Of a DNA stretch of 64,000 nucleotides, positions 1 through 8,739 are shown piece by piece. The position numbers were made by a program, and so were the translations under genes. The notes below the pieces were generated by a model. It did not search any database. It saw only the letters and a list, made by a program, of their open reading frames with translations, and was not told the DNA's origin. The stretch's first letter is position 1, and every line of letters begins with the position of its first letter. Origin of the DNA: Streptomyces sp. NRRL F-525 (GTDB lineage: Bacteria > Actinomycetota > Actinomycetes > Streptomycetales > Streptomycetaceae); assembly GCF_000716605.1 (NCBI RefSeq), contig NZ_JNXE01000022.1, positions 62,001 through 126,000 of the forward strand, in the 5' to 3' direction.

Positions 1-113
1 CCGTGTACGCCTACGAACGGCTCGGCGGCTGGCGGCGGATGGTGTCCCTGAGGATGCCGGAGCGACGTGACGCCCTCGGCGGACCGGCCAGCGCCGCCCC
101 CGAGTTCGCGTAG
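1..113 (+). CDS. 3' end of an unidentified gene (partial)
   Basis: An open frame entering from the left edge reads VYAYERLGGWRRMVSL and continues to a TAG at 111-113, giving 36 visible residues. Its GC-rich third positions fit a real Streptomyces gene. The visible part ends in an Ala/Pro-rich tail without a motif I recognise. The gene converges on the CorA-type gene, whose stop lies only 14 bases away, so there is little room for a separate terminator. The product cannot be named from this fragment. Confidence 0.5.
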   Translation, partial: VYAYERLGGWRRMVSLRMPERRDALGGPASAAPEFA

Positions 114-127
114 GCCCAAGAAGCGCT

Positions 128-1126
128 CTACAGCCAGCCGCGCCGCTTGAACGTCCGGTACAGCAGCACCTCCAGGGCGGCCATCAGCAGGATCACCGCC
201 GGGTACCCCCACAGCCAGTGCAGCTCCGGCATGTGGTCGAAGTTCATGCCGTAGATCCCGGCGATCATCGTGGGGACGGCGGCCATGGCGGCCCAGCCGG
301 AGATCTTCCGCATGTCGTCGTTCTGCCGGACGCTGGTCTGCGCGAGATGCGCCGACAGGACGTCCGAGACCAGCCGGTCCAGGCCCTCCACGGACTCGTT
401 GACCTTCATCAGGTGGTCGTTCACGTCACGGAAGAACGGCCGCGACTTGTCGTTCACGAACGGCACCCGGTCACCGGCGAGACCGACGCCCGCGAGCCGG
501 GCCAGTGGCATCGCCAGCGGCCCGGTGGCCCGGCGGAACTCCAGGATCTGCCGCTTGAAGGTGTAGATCCGCGAGGCCGTGGTCCGTGAGCCGCCGCCGG
601 TCGGCGAGAACACCGCCGCCTCCAGCTCCTCCAGGTCGGTCTGCAACTCGCCCGCCACGTCCACGTAGTGGTCGACCACGGCGTCCGCGATCGAGTACAG
701 CACCGCCGTCGGCCCGTGCCGCAGCATCTCCGGCTCCTCCTCAAGACGGTGCCGTACGGCCGCCAGGGGAGCCTCCATGCCGTGCCGGACGGTCACTACG
801 AAGGAGTCGCCCACGAAGACCATGACCTCGCCGGAGGTGACGACGTCGTCGTCGGCCTCGTAGCCCACCGGCTTGAGGACCACGAAGAGCGAGTCGTCGT
901 AGACCTCCAGCTTGGGGCGTTGATGCGCGGTGAGGGCGTCCTCGACGGCCAGGGGGTGCAGCCCGAACTCCTCGGTGACCTTGTCGAACTCCTTCTCCGT
1001 GGGCTCGTAGAGGCCGATCCAGACGAAGGCGCCGCCCACTCGACGACAGTGGTCCAGGCCGTCGGAGAAGTCGCCGGGCCCCTCCGTCCGGCGTCCGTCA
1101 CGGTAGATGGCGTAGTCGACGATCAC
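128..1126 (-). CDS. corA: CorA-family Mg2+/Co2+ transporter
   Basis: Inner-membrane divalent cation channel of the CorA family. The C-terminus carries the family signature Gly-Met-Asn in IAGIYGMNFDHMPEL, followed by a second hydrophobic helix and a short basic tail (YRTFKRRGWL), the usual two-helix arrangement. The large acidic N-terminal part is the cytoplasmic funnel. I place the start at the GTG at 1126 (VIVDYAIYRDG) because a GGGAG ribosome site lies about ten bases upstream. The frame is open to a GTG at 1168, but that start lacks a ribosome site. The protein of 332 residues is normal for the family. It is divergent from the phosphatase gene at 1189. The cation specificity cannot be read from the sequence. 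Confidence 0.9.
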   Translation of the reverse strand: MIVDYAIYRDGRRTEGPGDFSDGLDHCRRVGGAFVWIGLYEPTEKEFDKVTEEFGLHPLAVEDALTAHQRPKLEVYDDSLFVVLKPVGYEADDDVVTSGEVMVFVGDSFVVTVRHGMEAPLAAVRHRLEEEPEMLRHGPTAVLYSIADAVVDHYVDVAGELQTDLEELEAAVFSPTGGGSRTTASRIYTFKRQILEFRRATGPLAMPLARLAGVGLAGDRVPFVNDKSRPFFRDVNDHLMKVNESVEGLDRLVSDVLSAHLAQTSVRQNDDMRKISGWAAMAAVPTMIAGIYGMNFDHMPELHWLWGYPAVILLMAALEVLLYRTFKRRGWL

Positions 1127-1188
1127 GGTGCGTATTCTCCCGCCGTCCGGCCGAAGACGCACCCGCACGTGCGCCTACCCTTGGCCCC

Positions 1189-1875
1189 ATGCCCACGTTG
1201 ATCCTTGTCCGGCACGGACGTTCGACCGCCAACACCGGGGGAGTGCTCGCCGGCTGGACGCCCGGTGTCGCCCTCGACGAGCGCGGCAACGCCCAGGCCG
1301 CCGCGCTCCCCGGACGGCTCGCCGCGCTGCCGATCGCCGAGGTCGTCGCCAGCCCGCTGCAGCGCTGCCAGGAGACCCTCCAGCCCCTCCTCGACGCCCG
1401 CCCCGAGCTGCGGCTGCACACGGAGGAGCGGATCGGGGAGTGCCACTACGGGGACTGGTCGGGCCGCAAGCTCGCCGAGCTGATGGACGAGCCCCTGATG
1501 GAGGTCGTCCAGTCGCACCCCTCGTCGGCCGCGTTCCCCGGCGGCGAGTCGATGCGCGCGATGCAGACCCGCGCGGCCGAGGCCGTACGCGAGTGGAACG
1601 CGCGCGTGGAGCGCGATCACGGCGCCGACGCCGTCTACCTCATGTGCTCGCACGGCGACATCATCAAGTCCCTTGTCGCGGACGCACTCGGACTTCATCT
1701 CGACCTCTTCCAGCGGATCTCTGTAGAACCGTGTTCCATCACCGCGATCCGTTACACCCGTCTCAGGCCTTTTCTCGTACGGCTCGGGGACACCGGCGAT
1801 CTCGCCTCCCTGGCGCCGCGCGAGGAGCCTCCGGGCGACCACGCCACGGTCGGGGGCGGCGCGGGCGCACCGTGA
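1189..1875 (+). CDS. Histidine phosphatase family protein (MSMEG_4193-type)
   Basis: Branch of the histidine phosphatase (phosphoglycerate mutase-like) superfamily. The catalytic RHG motif is at the N-terminus (LILVRHGRSTAN, His about residue 8), and the second conserved histidine is in YLMCSHGDIIKSL. The length of 228 residues is typical. It opens the conserved actinobacterial block phosphatase - DUF3090 - kinase-like protein - mshC, so a link to thiol or phospho-metabolite chemistry is plausible, but the substrate is unknown. No Shine-Dalgarno sequence precedes the ATG. A -10-like TACCCT at 1176-1181 lies seven bases upstream, which suggests a leaderless transcript. Confidence 0.85.
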   Translation: MPTLILVRHGRSTANTGGVLAGWTPGVALDERGNAQAAALPGRLAALPIAEVVASPLQRCQETLQPLLDARPELRLHTEERIGECHYGDWSGRKLAELMDEPLMEVVQSHPSSAAFPGGESMRAMQTRAAEAVREWNARVERDHGADAVYLMCSHGDIIKSLVADALGLHLDLFQRISVEPCSITAIRYTRLRPFLVRLGDTGDLASLAPREEPPGDHATVGGGAGAP

Positions 1876-1950
1876 TCGTCGGCCGCAGTAGGGTGAAGCG
1901 GTCGCAGTAGCGCCGCACTTGTCAGCAGTCGATTCCAATGGAGACAGGAC

Positions 1951-2541
1951 GTGTCCCGTCAGGTGTTCCTCTACGACCCGCCGGACCGCTTCGTAGCCGG
2001 TACGGTCGGACTGCCCGGGCGCCGTACGTTCTTCCTCCAGGCCGCCTCCGGTCCTCGGGTGACCAGCGTGGCCCTGGAGAAGACGCAGGTCGCCGCGCTC
2101 GCCGAGCGCATGGACGAGCTTCTGGACGAGGTCGTACGGCGCAGTGGCGGCAGCGCGGCCGTCCCGGCCGTCACCCCCACCGAGATCTCCGACACCCGTC
2201 CGCTGGAGACCCCCGTCGAGGAGGAGTTCCGCGTCGGCACCATGGCGCTCGCCTGGGACGGTGAGGAGCAGCGCATGATCGTCGAGGCGCAGGCCCTCGT
2301 CGAACTCGACGCCGACACCGACGAGGACCTCGCCGAGGCCGAGGAGCGCCTCCTCCAGGACGAGGAGAACGGCCCCCCGATGCTGCGGGTCCGCCTCACC
2401 GGAGCCCAGGCCCGCGCCTTCGCCAAGCGGGCCCTGGACGTCGTCAACGCCGGCCGTCCGCCCTGCCCGCTGTGCAGCCTCCCGCTCGACCCGGAAGGAC
2501 ACGTATGTCCGCGCCAGAACGGATACCGCCGCGGAGCGTGA
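1951..2541 (+). CDS. DUF3090 family protein
   Basis: Conserved actinobacterial protein of unknown function. It has 196 residues, starting at GTG 1951 behind the ribosome site GGAGACAGG. The C-terminus holds a small zinc-binding-like pair of Cys pairs (PPCPLCSLPL and HVCPRQNG), which may bind a metal. The central region is acidic (Asp/Glu-rich, about residues 110-145). The gene overlaps the next one by 37 bases, a sign of translational coupling with the kinase-like gene. The four-gene block ending in mshC is widely conserved in actinobacteria, which is the only functional clue. Confidence 0.85.
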   Translation: MSRQVFLYDPPDRFVAGTVGLPGRRTFFLQAASGPRVTSVALEKTQVAALAERMDELLDEVVRRSGGSAAVPAVTPTEISDTRPLETPVEEEFRVGTMALAWDGEEQRMIVEAQALVELDADTDEDLAEAEERLLQDEENGPPMLRVRLTGAQARAFAKRALDVVNAGRPPCPLCSLPLDPEGHVCPRQNGYRRGA

Positions 2542-3323
2542 CCACGGCCGAGCTGCTCGCCAAGGGTGAGCTGACAGTGCGCGGGCAGATCCGCGAAGCC
2601 TCGAACGCGGTGCTGTTCTGCTCCGTGGCGTACGAGGGCCGCGAGGCGTCCTGCGTGTACAAACCCGTCGCCGGGGAGCGGCCCCTTTGGGATTTCCCCG
2701 ACGGCAATCTCGCCCGGCGCGAGGTCGCCGCCTACGAGGTCTCCGAGGCGACCGGCTGGAACCTCGTGCCGACCACCGTGCTGCGCGACGGGCCGTACGG
2801 CGAGGGCATGTGCCAGCTGTGGATCGAGACCGCGGCCGAGTCCGAACTGCTCGCCCTGGTCGACGGCGAGGAGCCCGAGCCGGGCTGGAAGGCCATCGGG
2901 TTCGCCGAGGTCGGCGAGGGCAAAACGGCCCTCCTGGTGCACGCCGACGACGAGCGGCTGCGCAGGCTTGCCGTCCTGGACGCGGTCATCAACAACGCCG
3001 ACCGCAAGGGCGGCCATCTGCTGCCCGCCGACGAGGGGCGCCTCTACGGCATCGACCACGGTGTCACCTTCAACGCCGAGAACAAGCTGCGCACCCTCCT
3101 GTGGGGCTGGGCGGGCGAGCCGCTCACTCCGGAGGCGGTCGACGTCCTCCAGGCGCTCAGGGAGGCGCTGAGGGACGGCGGCGGGCTCGCTACGAAGCTC
3201 GCCGAGCTGATCACCGACGTAGAACTCGACGCCACGCGCGCGCGGGTCGACGCGATGCTGGCGGACGGGAAGCATCCCGAGCCGAGCGGGGAATGGCCGG
3301 CCATTCCCTGGCCGCCGGTGTGA
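2505..3323 (+). CDS. SCO1664 family protein, PI3/4-kinase-like fold
   Basis: Member of the actinobacterial SCO1664 family (272 residues), which shows remote similarity to phosphatidylinositol 3/4-kinase catalytic domains. Visible kinase-like elements are a lysine in CVYKPVAGERPLWDFP, a putative catalytic loop with Asp and Asn in LDAVINNADRKGGHLL, and a metal-binding-like Asp in LYGIDHGVTFN. The start is ATG 2505, with GGAAGGA seven bases upstream. An in-frame ATG at 2472 lies deep inside DUF3090 and has no ribosome site. Whether the protein phosphorylates a lipid, a sugar or a protein is unknown. Its fixed position before mshC suggests a role in mycothiol-related metabolism, which is inference. 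Confidence 0.85.
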   Translation: MSAPERIPPRSVTTAELLAKGELTVRGQIREASNAVLFCSVAYEGREASCVYKPVAGERPLWDFPDGNLARREVAAYEVSEATGWNLVPTTVLRDGPYGEGMCQLWIETAAESELLALVDGEEPEPGWKAIGFAEVGEGKTALLVHADDERLRRLAVLDAVINNADRKGGHLLPADEGRLYGIDHGVTFNAENKLRTLLWGWAGEPLTPEAVDVLQALREALRDGGGLATKLAELITDVELDATRARVDAMLADGKHPEPSGEWPAIPWPPV

Positions 3324-3417
3324 CTGCATACGAGCGGTGACCCCGCAAGACCGCCTTACCGGCCATACGGCCTGGTCCGGTTCGTAAACGGATTATCCGT
3401 CCGGTTACGCTCATGAC

Positions 3418-4647
3418 ATGTATGCCTGGCCCGCTTCTGAGGTCCCCGCCCTGCCCGGCAAGGGCCGCGACCTCCGGATCCACGACACCGCGACCGGCGG
3501 TCTGGTCACCCCTGACACCGGTCCCGTCGCCCGTATCTACGTCTGTGGCATCACGCCGTACGACGCTACCCACATGGGACACGCGGCGACCTACAACGCG
3601 TTCGACCTCGTGCAGCGCGTGTGGCTCGACACCAAGCGGCAGGTTCACTACGTCCAGAACGTGACCGACGTCGACGACCCGCTCCTGGAGCGCGCCGAGC
3701 GCGACGGCGTCGACTGGGTGGCCCTCGCCGAGAAGGAGACCGCGCTCTTCCGCGAGGACATGACCGCCCTGCGGATGCTGCCCCCGAAGCAGTACATCGG
3801 CGCGGTCGAGGCGATACCCGGCATCGTGCCGCTCGTCGAGCGTCTCAGGGACGCCGGTGCCGCCTACGAACTCGAGGGCGACACCTACTTCTCCGTAGGG
3901 TCCGACCCGAACTTCGGCAAGGTCTCGAACCTCGACGCGGCGGCCATGCGCCTGCTGTCCGCCGAGCGCGGTGGTGACCCGGACCGCCCGGGCAAGAAGA
4001 ACCCGCTCGACCCGATGCTCTGGATGGCCGCCCGCGAGGGCGAACCGAGCTGGGACGGCGGCTCGTTGGGCCGCGGACGCCCCGGCTGGCACATCGAGTG
4101 CGTGGCCATCGCCCTGGACCACCTCGGCATGGGCTTCGACGTGCAGGGCGGCGGCTCCGACCTCGCCTTCCCGCACCACGAGATGGGCGCCTCGCACGCC
4201 CAGGTGCTGACCGGCGAGTTCCCGATGGCCAAGGCGTACGTCCACGCCGGCATGGTCGGTCTCCACGGCGAGAAGATGTCGAAGTCCCGGGGCAACCTCG
4301 TCTTCGTCTCCGCGCTGCGCCGCGAGGGCGTCGACCCGGCCGCCATCCGGCTCGCCCTGCTTGCCCACCACTACCGCTCCGACTGGGAGTGGACCGACGG
4401 GGTGCTCGCGGACGCGGTCGCCCGGCTCGGGCGCTGGCGCGCCGCCGTCTCCCGGCCCGACGGCCCCTCCGCCGTCACGGTCGTCGAGGAGATGCGCGAG
4501 GCCCTCGCGAACGACCTGGACGCCCCGGCCGCGCTCGCCGCGGTCGACCGCTGGGCCGCTCTCCAGCGGGACCGGGGCGGCAGCGACGAGGGCGCCCCCG
4601 GCGTCGTCTCGCGTGCCGTGGACGCCCTGTTGGGCGTGGCCCTCTAG
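3418..4647 (+). CDS. mshC: L-cysteine:1D-myo-inositol 2-amino-2-deoxy-alpha-D-glucopyranoside ligase
   Basis: Third step of mycothiol synthesis: ATP-dependent joining of cysteine to GlcN-Ins. It is a paralogue of cysteinyl-tRNA synthetase and keeps the class I signatures, a HIGH-like [15 protein letters not shown] near residue 50 and the KMSKS motif in [11 protein letters not shown] zinc-site cysteine (CGITPYD) and WHIECVAI are also present. At 409 residues it is shorter than CysS because the anticodon-binding C-terminus is missing, which separates MshC from CysS. No ribosome site precedes the ATG. TACGCT at 3406-3411 ends six bases before it, so the transcript is probably leaderless. Mycothiol is the main low-molecular-weight thiol of actinobacteria. 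Confidence 0.95.
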   Translation: MYAWPASEVPALPGKGRDLRIHDTATGGLVTPDTGPVARIYVCGITPYDATHMGHAATYNAFDLVQRVWLDTKRQVHYVQNVTDVDDPLLERAERDGVDWVALAEKETALFREDMTALRMLPPKQYIGAVEAIPGIVPLVERLRDAGAAYELEGDTYFSVGSDPNFGKVSNLDAAAMRLLSAERGGDPDRPGKKNPLDPMLWMAAREGEPSWDGGSLGRGRPGWHIECVAIALDHLGMGFDVQGGGSDLAFPHHEMGASHAQVLTGEFPMAKAYVHAGMVGLHGEKMSKSRGNLVFVSALRREGVDPAAIRLALLAHHYRSDWEWTDGVLADAVARLGRWRAAVSRPDGPSAVTVVEEMREALANDLDAPAALAAVDRWAALQRDRGGSDEGAPGVVSRAVDALLGVAL

Positions 4648-4663
4648 CAACAGCCCACAGAAC

Positions 4664-4699
4664 AGGGGCGGTTCCTCCCACCCGGGAGGAACCGCCCCT
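4664..4699. terminator. Bidirectional terminator between mshC and PAC2 gene
   Basis: Perfect 16-bp inverted repeat (arms 4664-4679 and 4684-4699) with a four-base loop, followed by CTTTC. It sits between two convergent genes and can serve both. Confidence 0.85.
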
Positions 4700-4725
4700 C
4701 TTTCACATCCTGTTGACCGGCGGAC

Positions 4726-5724
4726 TCACTCCTCGGAGGAGTCCTCGTCGTCCGCGTCGGCCTCCGGCTCCGTGTCCGGCTTCGCGGGTCTCGTCGGCTT
4801 CGCACGGCCGGGGTTGTCCCGCAGATACGACGCGCTGTCGCTGCCGTCCGCCGTGGCGTGACCACCGGGCGCCGGGTTGCCGCCGCCGTCACGCCGCCGC
4901 AGATAGCGCTCGAACTCACGCGCGATCGCCTCGCCCGACGCCTCCGGCAGCTCCGCGGTGTCCCGGGCCTCCTCCAGCGTCTGGACGTACTCGGCGACCT
5001 CGCTGTCCTCGGCGGCCAGCTGGTCCACGCCGACCTGCCAGGCGCGCGCGTCCTCGGGCAGCTCGCCCAGCGGGATGCGCACGTCGATCAGGTCCTCCAG
5101 GCGGTTCAGCAGCGCCAGGGTGGCCTTCGGGTTGGGCGGCTGCGACACGTAGTGCGGCACCGCGGCCCACAGCGACACGGCCGGTACACCCGCGTGCGTG
5201 CACGCCTCCTGGAGGATGCCGACGATCCCGGTGGGACCCTCGTACTTGGTCTCCTCCAGGTCCATCCGCTGCGCCAGGTCCGCGTCCGACGTGGTCCCGC
5301 TGATCGGCACCGGACGCGTGTGCGGGGTGTCACCGAGCAGCGCGCCCAGGATCACCACCAGCTCCACGCCCAACTCGTGGGCGAAGCCCAGCAGTTCGTT
5401 GCAGAACGAGCGCCAGCGCATCGACGGTTCGATACCTCGGACGAGTACGAGGTCGCGCGGCTTCTCGCCGCCGACCCGGACCACCGAGAGGCGCGTTGTC
5501 GGCCATGTGATCTTTCGCACGCCGGCGTCCATCCACACCGTGGGCCGGTTGACCTGGAAGTCGTAGTAGTCCTCGGCGTCCAGCGCCGCGAACACCTCGC
5601 CCTTCCACTCCCTGTCCAGGTGCGCGACCGCGGTGGAGGCGGCGTCGCCGGCGTCGTTCCAGCCCTCGAACGCGGCCACCATCACTGGGTCGATCAGCTC
5701 GGGAACCCCCTCCAGCTCGATCAC
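4726..5724 (-). CDS. PAC2 family protein (proteasome-assembly-chaperone fold)
   Basis: PAC2-family protein of 332 residues. The N-terminus LIDPVMVAAFEGWNDAG is the family hallmark, and the core (residues about 10-250) has the alternating beta/alpha pattern of the eukaryotic proteasome assembly chaperone 2 family. The C-terminal 60 residues are Glu/Asp/Pro-rich and probably disordered (ending EDSSEE). The start at GTG 5724 follows GGAAGGAGG eight bases upstream; longer in-frame starts lack such a site. In actinobacteria these proteins have no proven assembly role, although a 20S proteasome is encoded 35 kb away in this window. It is the downstream neighbour of the salvage operon but has its own upstream gap of about 200 bases with a -10-like TAAGGT. 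Confidence 0.85.
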   Translation of the reverse strand: MIELEGVPELIDPVMVAAFEGWNDAGDAASTAVAHLDREWKGEVFAALDAEDYYDFQVNRPTVWMDAGVRKITWPTTRLSVVRVGGEKPRDLVLVRGIEPSMRWRSFCNELLGFAHELGVELVVILGALLGDTPHTRPVPISGTTSDADLAQRMDLEETKYEGPTGIVGILQEACTHAGVPAVSLWAAVPHYVSQPPNPKATLALLNRLEDLIDVRIPLGELPEDARAWQVGVDQLAAEDSEVAEYVQTLEEARDTAELPEASGEAIAREFERYLRRRDGGGNPAPGGHATADGSDSASYLRDNPGRAKPTRPAKPDTEPEADADDEDSSEE

Positions 5725-5922
5725 CCAGCGCCTCCTTCCGATCTGCCCTCGCGTACGCCCCAACCTTACGGCGTCCGGCGGGGGCGCCCGCAGCCCCCTT
5801 GCACGGGGGAGTGAACCCATGCCTGCCCCGTCCGGGACGGTCGAACACACAAGATCGCCATCCTGTGCGGACCCGTCCCGGCCGGTCACTCCTCCGATGG
5901 ATCAGCTGGGCGCGTCACTCGA

Positions 5923-6594
5923 TCACAGGGTCGAACGCAGCCACTGCTCCACGCTCGCGATGTGCACCGTCGCCCACGACCGCGCCGCCTCCGCGTCCCG
6001 GTCGCGCAGCGCGCCCAGGATTGCCCGGTGCTCGTGCAGGGTCCGGCTGACCGCGTCCTCCTGCGTCAGACCGCGCCAGATCCGGGCCCGCGTGGTCGGC
6101 CCGGACAGACCGTCGAGAAGCGAGCAGAGCACCGAGTTGCCGGAACTCTGCACGATGCCCCGGTGGAACTCCAGGTCGCACGCGACCAGTTCCTCCACCG
6201 AAGGGGCACCGCCCAGCGCGTCCAACTGGGCGGAGAGCGCGTCCAGTTGCTGCTCGCTGATCCGCAGCGCCGCCATCCCCGTGGCCGCCGGCTCCAGGAT
6301 CCGCCGTACGGCCAGGAATTCGAGGACCGTGTCGTCGCGGTGGAAGTCGACGACGAAACTCAGTGCCTCCAGCAGGAGTTGGGGATCGAGGCTCGTGACG
6401 TACGTGCCGTCGCCCTGCCGCACGTCCAGGATGCGGATCAGCGACAGGGCGCGCACGGCCTCCCGCAGGGAGTTGCGGGACAGGCCCAGTTCGGCGGCGA
6501 GTTCGCTCTCCTTGGGCAGCCGGTCCCCGGGACGCAGCGCGCCGGAGACGATCATTCCCTTGATTTTCTCGATCGCCTCATCGGTGACTGCCAT
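5923..6594 (-). CDS. GntR/FadR-family transcriptional regulator (FCD domain)
   Basis: N-terminal winged-helix of the GntR type (residues about 5-70; GALRPGDRLPKESELAAELG and SRNSLREAVRAL are the typical recognition segment) followed by an all-helical FCD ligand domain with metal-binding-like residues (LEFHRGIVQ, HRAILGALRDRD). It has 223 residues and starts at ATG 6594. It is the last gene of the minus-strand run that begins with the BMP-family binding protein, 85 bases after the deaminase gene. It is therefore the natural candidate for the regulator of that importer and salvage operon. FCD regulators usually respond to small carboxylates or metabolites; the ligand here is unknown. Confidence 0.88.
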   Translation of the reverse strand: MAVTDEAIEKIKGMIVSGALRPGDRLPKESELAAELGLSRNSLREAVRALSLIRILDVRQGDGTYVTSLDPQLLLEALSFVVDFHRDDTVLEFLAVRRILEPAATGMAALRISEQQLDALSAQLDALGGAPSVEELVACDLEFHRGIVQSSGNSVLCSLLDGLSGPTTRARIWRGLTQEDAVSRTLHEHRAILGALRDRDAEAARSWATVHIASVEQWLRSTL

Positions 6595-6622
6595 GGCCGG
6601 CCTCTCTCTTGCTCAGACGTCC

Positions 6623-6661
6623 GATGTATCAGGTGCATTATGCGGGTTCAGCAGGCTGAAC
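6623..6661. promoter_or_regulatory. Candidate operator region before the GntR gene
   Basis: Two symmetrical elements lie in the 85-base gap upstream of the GntR gene. One is a perfect 7-bp inverted repeat GTTCAGC-AG-GCTGAAC at 6646-6661. The other is a weaker ATGTATCAGGTGCAT at about 6624-6638, which has the spacing of FadR-type sites. Either could be an autoregulatory site; the assignment is inference. Confidence 0.3.
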
Positions 6662-6679
6662 GGGAGGGAAATCCACAGC

Positions 6680-7984
6680 TCAGGCAAGTGCTTCGAGCTC
6701 CGCGAGCACCGCTTCCTCGTCCAGCGTGGCCAGTGTCCGGTTCCGCATCAGCACCCGGCCGTCCACCACCGTGTCCCGTACGTCCGCCGAGTGCGCCGCG
6801 TACGCGAGCGTCGACCACGGGTCGTGCAGCGGCCGCAGATGCGGCGCGTCCAGGTCGAGCACGACGAGATCGGCCCGCTTCCCTGCCTCCAGCGAACCCA
6901 GGTGATCCCCCAGGCCCAGCGCCCGCGCGCCCTCGATCGTCGCCATCCGTACGGCCTGCTCGGCACCGACCGCCGTGGGGTCGCCGCCCGCCTTGTGCAC
7001 GAGAGCCGCCTGCCGTACGGCGCCCAGCACGTCCAGCGTGTTCGAGCTGACGGCACCGTCCGTGCCCAGCCCGACGGTGACGCCCGCGCTCAACAGCCGT
7101 GGCACAGGCGCGATTCCGCAGCCCAACTTCAGGTTGGAGACGGGACAGTGGGCGACCGACGTACCCGTGCGGGCCAGTGCCGCGATCTCCGGGCCGGTCA
7201 GATCCACGGCGTGCGCGAGCAGCAGATCGGGACCGAGCAGCCCGAGCGAGTCGAGCAACTCCACAGGCCGCTTGCCGTACTTGACCTCGACGGTCGCGAC
7301 CTCGGTCGGGTTCTCCGCCGCGTGGATGTGCAGCAGCGCCCCGAACTCCCTTGCCAGGGCGGCGATTTCGACCAGCTGATCGGGGGCGAGGGTGTAGGTC
7401 GAGTGCGCGAAGAGGACAGGGCGCAGGCCGGGGCGGGCAGTGCCCCGCGCCACCAAGTCCCGTCGCGCCCAGTCGAGTCGGTCCTCGTAGGCGAGACGGT
7501 CCGGAGGTTCCGGTACGTCCATGAAGGTGGGCCCGGTGTGCAGTCGCCAGCCCGCCTCACGCGCCGCCTGCTCGGCCGCCTCGTGGAACCAGTACATGTC
7601 GAGCGCCGAGGTCACCCCGGCCCGTACGCTCTCGGCCACCGCGAGCCGCACCGCCGCCGCCACGTTCTTCGGCGTCAGCAGCTCGGCCTCCCACTTCAAC
7701 ACCCGTTCCAGGAAGCCCTGGAGAGTCACGTCGTCGGCCCGGCCGCGCAGCAGCGTCATCGCGAGGTGGGTGTGCGTGTTGATGAGTCCGGGCAGGACGA
7801 GACAGCCCGACGCGTCAACGGACTCCGCCGCTGTGAACCGGGTTGTCAGCTCCGCAGCCGGTCCTACGGCGACGATCTCGCCCTCGTGGACGGCAACTGC
7901 CCCGTCCCGTACGACAGTTCCGGCCTCGTCGACGGTGAGGACGTCACCGCCGTGCACCAACAGGTCGATGGGGGAGGTGCTCAC
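6680..7984 (-). CDS. MTA/SAH-type adenosine deaminase (amidohydrolase superfamily)
   Basis: Amidohydrolase-superfamily deaminase of 434 residues, closest in layout to the 5-methylthioadenosine/S-adenosylhomocysteine deaminase group. The TIM-barrel metal ligands are all present: His71 and His73 (INTHTHLAM), His221 (LLHIHAAE, with Glu224 as proton shuttle), His258 (LLLAHAVDL) and Asp309 (GLGTDGAVSSN). The expected reaction is MTA to methylthioinosine plus ammonia. Guanine, 8-oxoguanine or triazine substrates cannot be excluded because this group is promiscuous. It starts at a GTG whose last bases overlap the stop of the phosphorylase gene (GTGA), so the two are translationally coupled. Linkage to mtnA and a nucleoside phosphorylase favours the MTA assignment. 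Confidence 0.8.
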   Translation of the reverse strand: MSTSPIDLLVHGGDVLTVDEAGTVVRDGAVAVHEGEIVAVGPAAELTTRFTAAESVDASGCLVLPGLINTHTHLAMTLLRGRADDVTLQGFLERVLKWEAELLTPKNVAAAVRLAVAESVRAGVTSALDMYWFHEAAEQAAREAGWRLHTGPTFMDVPEPPDRLAYEDRLDWARRDLVARGTARPGLRPVLFAHSTYTLAPDQLVEIAALAREFGALLHIHAAENPTEVATVEVKYGKRPVELLDSLGLLGPDLLLAHAVDLTGPEIAALARTGTSVAHCPVSNLKLGCGIAPVPRLLSAGVTVGLGTDGAVSSNTLDVLGAVRQAALVHKAGGDPTAVGAEQAVRMATIEGARALGLGDHLGSLEAGKRADLVVLDLDAPHLRPLHDPWSTLAYAAHSADVRDTVVDGRVLMRNRTLATLDEEAVLAELEALA

Positions 7985-8739
7985 GCCGTCAACTCCTCGG
8001 CCTCCGCGAGCAGTCGGAGCGCCTCCAGGGAGACGATCGCCCCGCGCTCGACACCGGCCGCGACGACGTCACGGTGCGGGTCGTACCCGCCGGTGGTCTC
8101 CGCGTCGACGAGTTCATCGGCGTTGGCGCCGTCGATGACCAGCACCCCGCCCGCGACAAGTCCCCGCAGCGAGGCCGTCACCAGCAGCGCCGACAGCTCC
8201 ATCTCGATCGCCGCGAGCCCGGCGCCGTCGTAGGAGAAGAGGGGGAGGAGGCCGGGCTGGAAGGCGGCGCGGGTCCAGACGATGCCGCGGTGGTGCGGGG
8301 CGTCGGCCTCGCGGGCCGCGCGCTGGAGGGCGAGGACGGCCTCGGGGGAGGAAACCGCCGGGTACTCCGGGGGGAGGAGTTGCTGGGTGACGCCGTCGTC
8401 GCGTACGGCCGCCTCCGCGATGACGAGGTCGCCGTCGCCGATGCCGGGCTTCATCGCGCCCGCCGTGCCGAAGCGCAGGAAGGTGCGGACCCCCGCGTCC
8501 GCCAGCTCCTGGAACAGCAGGATCGCGCCCGGTCCGCCCACCCCGTGCGAGGCGACGGTGACCGGCAGGCCCTTCCAACTCCCGCTGAAGACACGGTATT
8601 CGCGGTGGTAAGACACCTCCTCGGCACCGTCCAGCAGCGCGGCCACGGCGGCGGCACGCGCCGGGTCGCCGACGACGACCGCGTGCGTGGGAAGTCCGGT
8701 GCGCGGTATGCGGGTGATGGGCAGCAGGTCCTGCGTCAT
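7981..8739 (-). CDS. Nucleoside phosphorylase, PNP/UDP (NP-I) family
   Basis: NP-I nucleoside phosphorylase of 252 residues. It shows the phosphate-binding GDPARA near residue 24, the SHGVGGPGA loop, RFGTAGAM, the ribose-binding EMELSAL and a base-site Asp in VLVIDGANADE. It is coupled to its neighbours by four-base overlaps at both ends (ATGA with the permease, GTGA with the deaminase), so it is made in step with them. In context the likely substrate is methylthioinosine (or inosine) produced by the deaminase, yielding methylthioribose-1-phosphate for MtnA. The general fold also fits uridine phosphorylase, and the motifs alone do not decide. Confidence 0.8.
   Translation of the reverse strand: MTQDLLPITRIPRTGLPTHAVVVGDPARAAAVAALLDGAEEVSYHREYRVFSGSWKGLPVTVASHGVGGPGAILLFQELADAGVRTFLRFGTAGAMKPGIGDGDLVIAEAAVRDDGVTQQLLPPEYPAVSSPEAVLALQRAAREADAPHHRGIVWTRAAFQPGLLPLFSYDGAGLAAIEMELSALLVTASLRGLVAGGVLVIDGANADELVDAETTGGYDPHRDVVAAGVERGAIVSLEALRLLAEAEELTA

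Noticed and set aside
1911..1940. TTGTCAGCA before DUF3090 as a damage promoter
   Set aside because: No TAnnnT hexamer at the required distance.
5633..8233. Long plus-strand open frame opposite the GntR, deaminase and phosphorylase genes
   Set aside because: Antisense shadow caused by high GC; its translation is Arg/Ser/Gln-rich without motifs, while the minus strand has clear catalytic residues.
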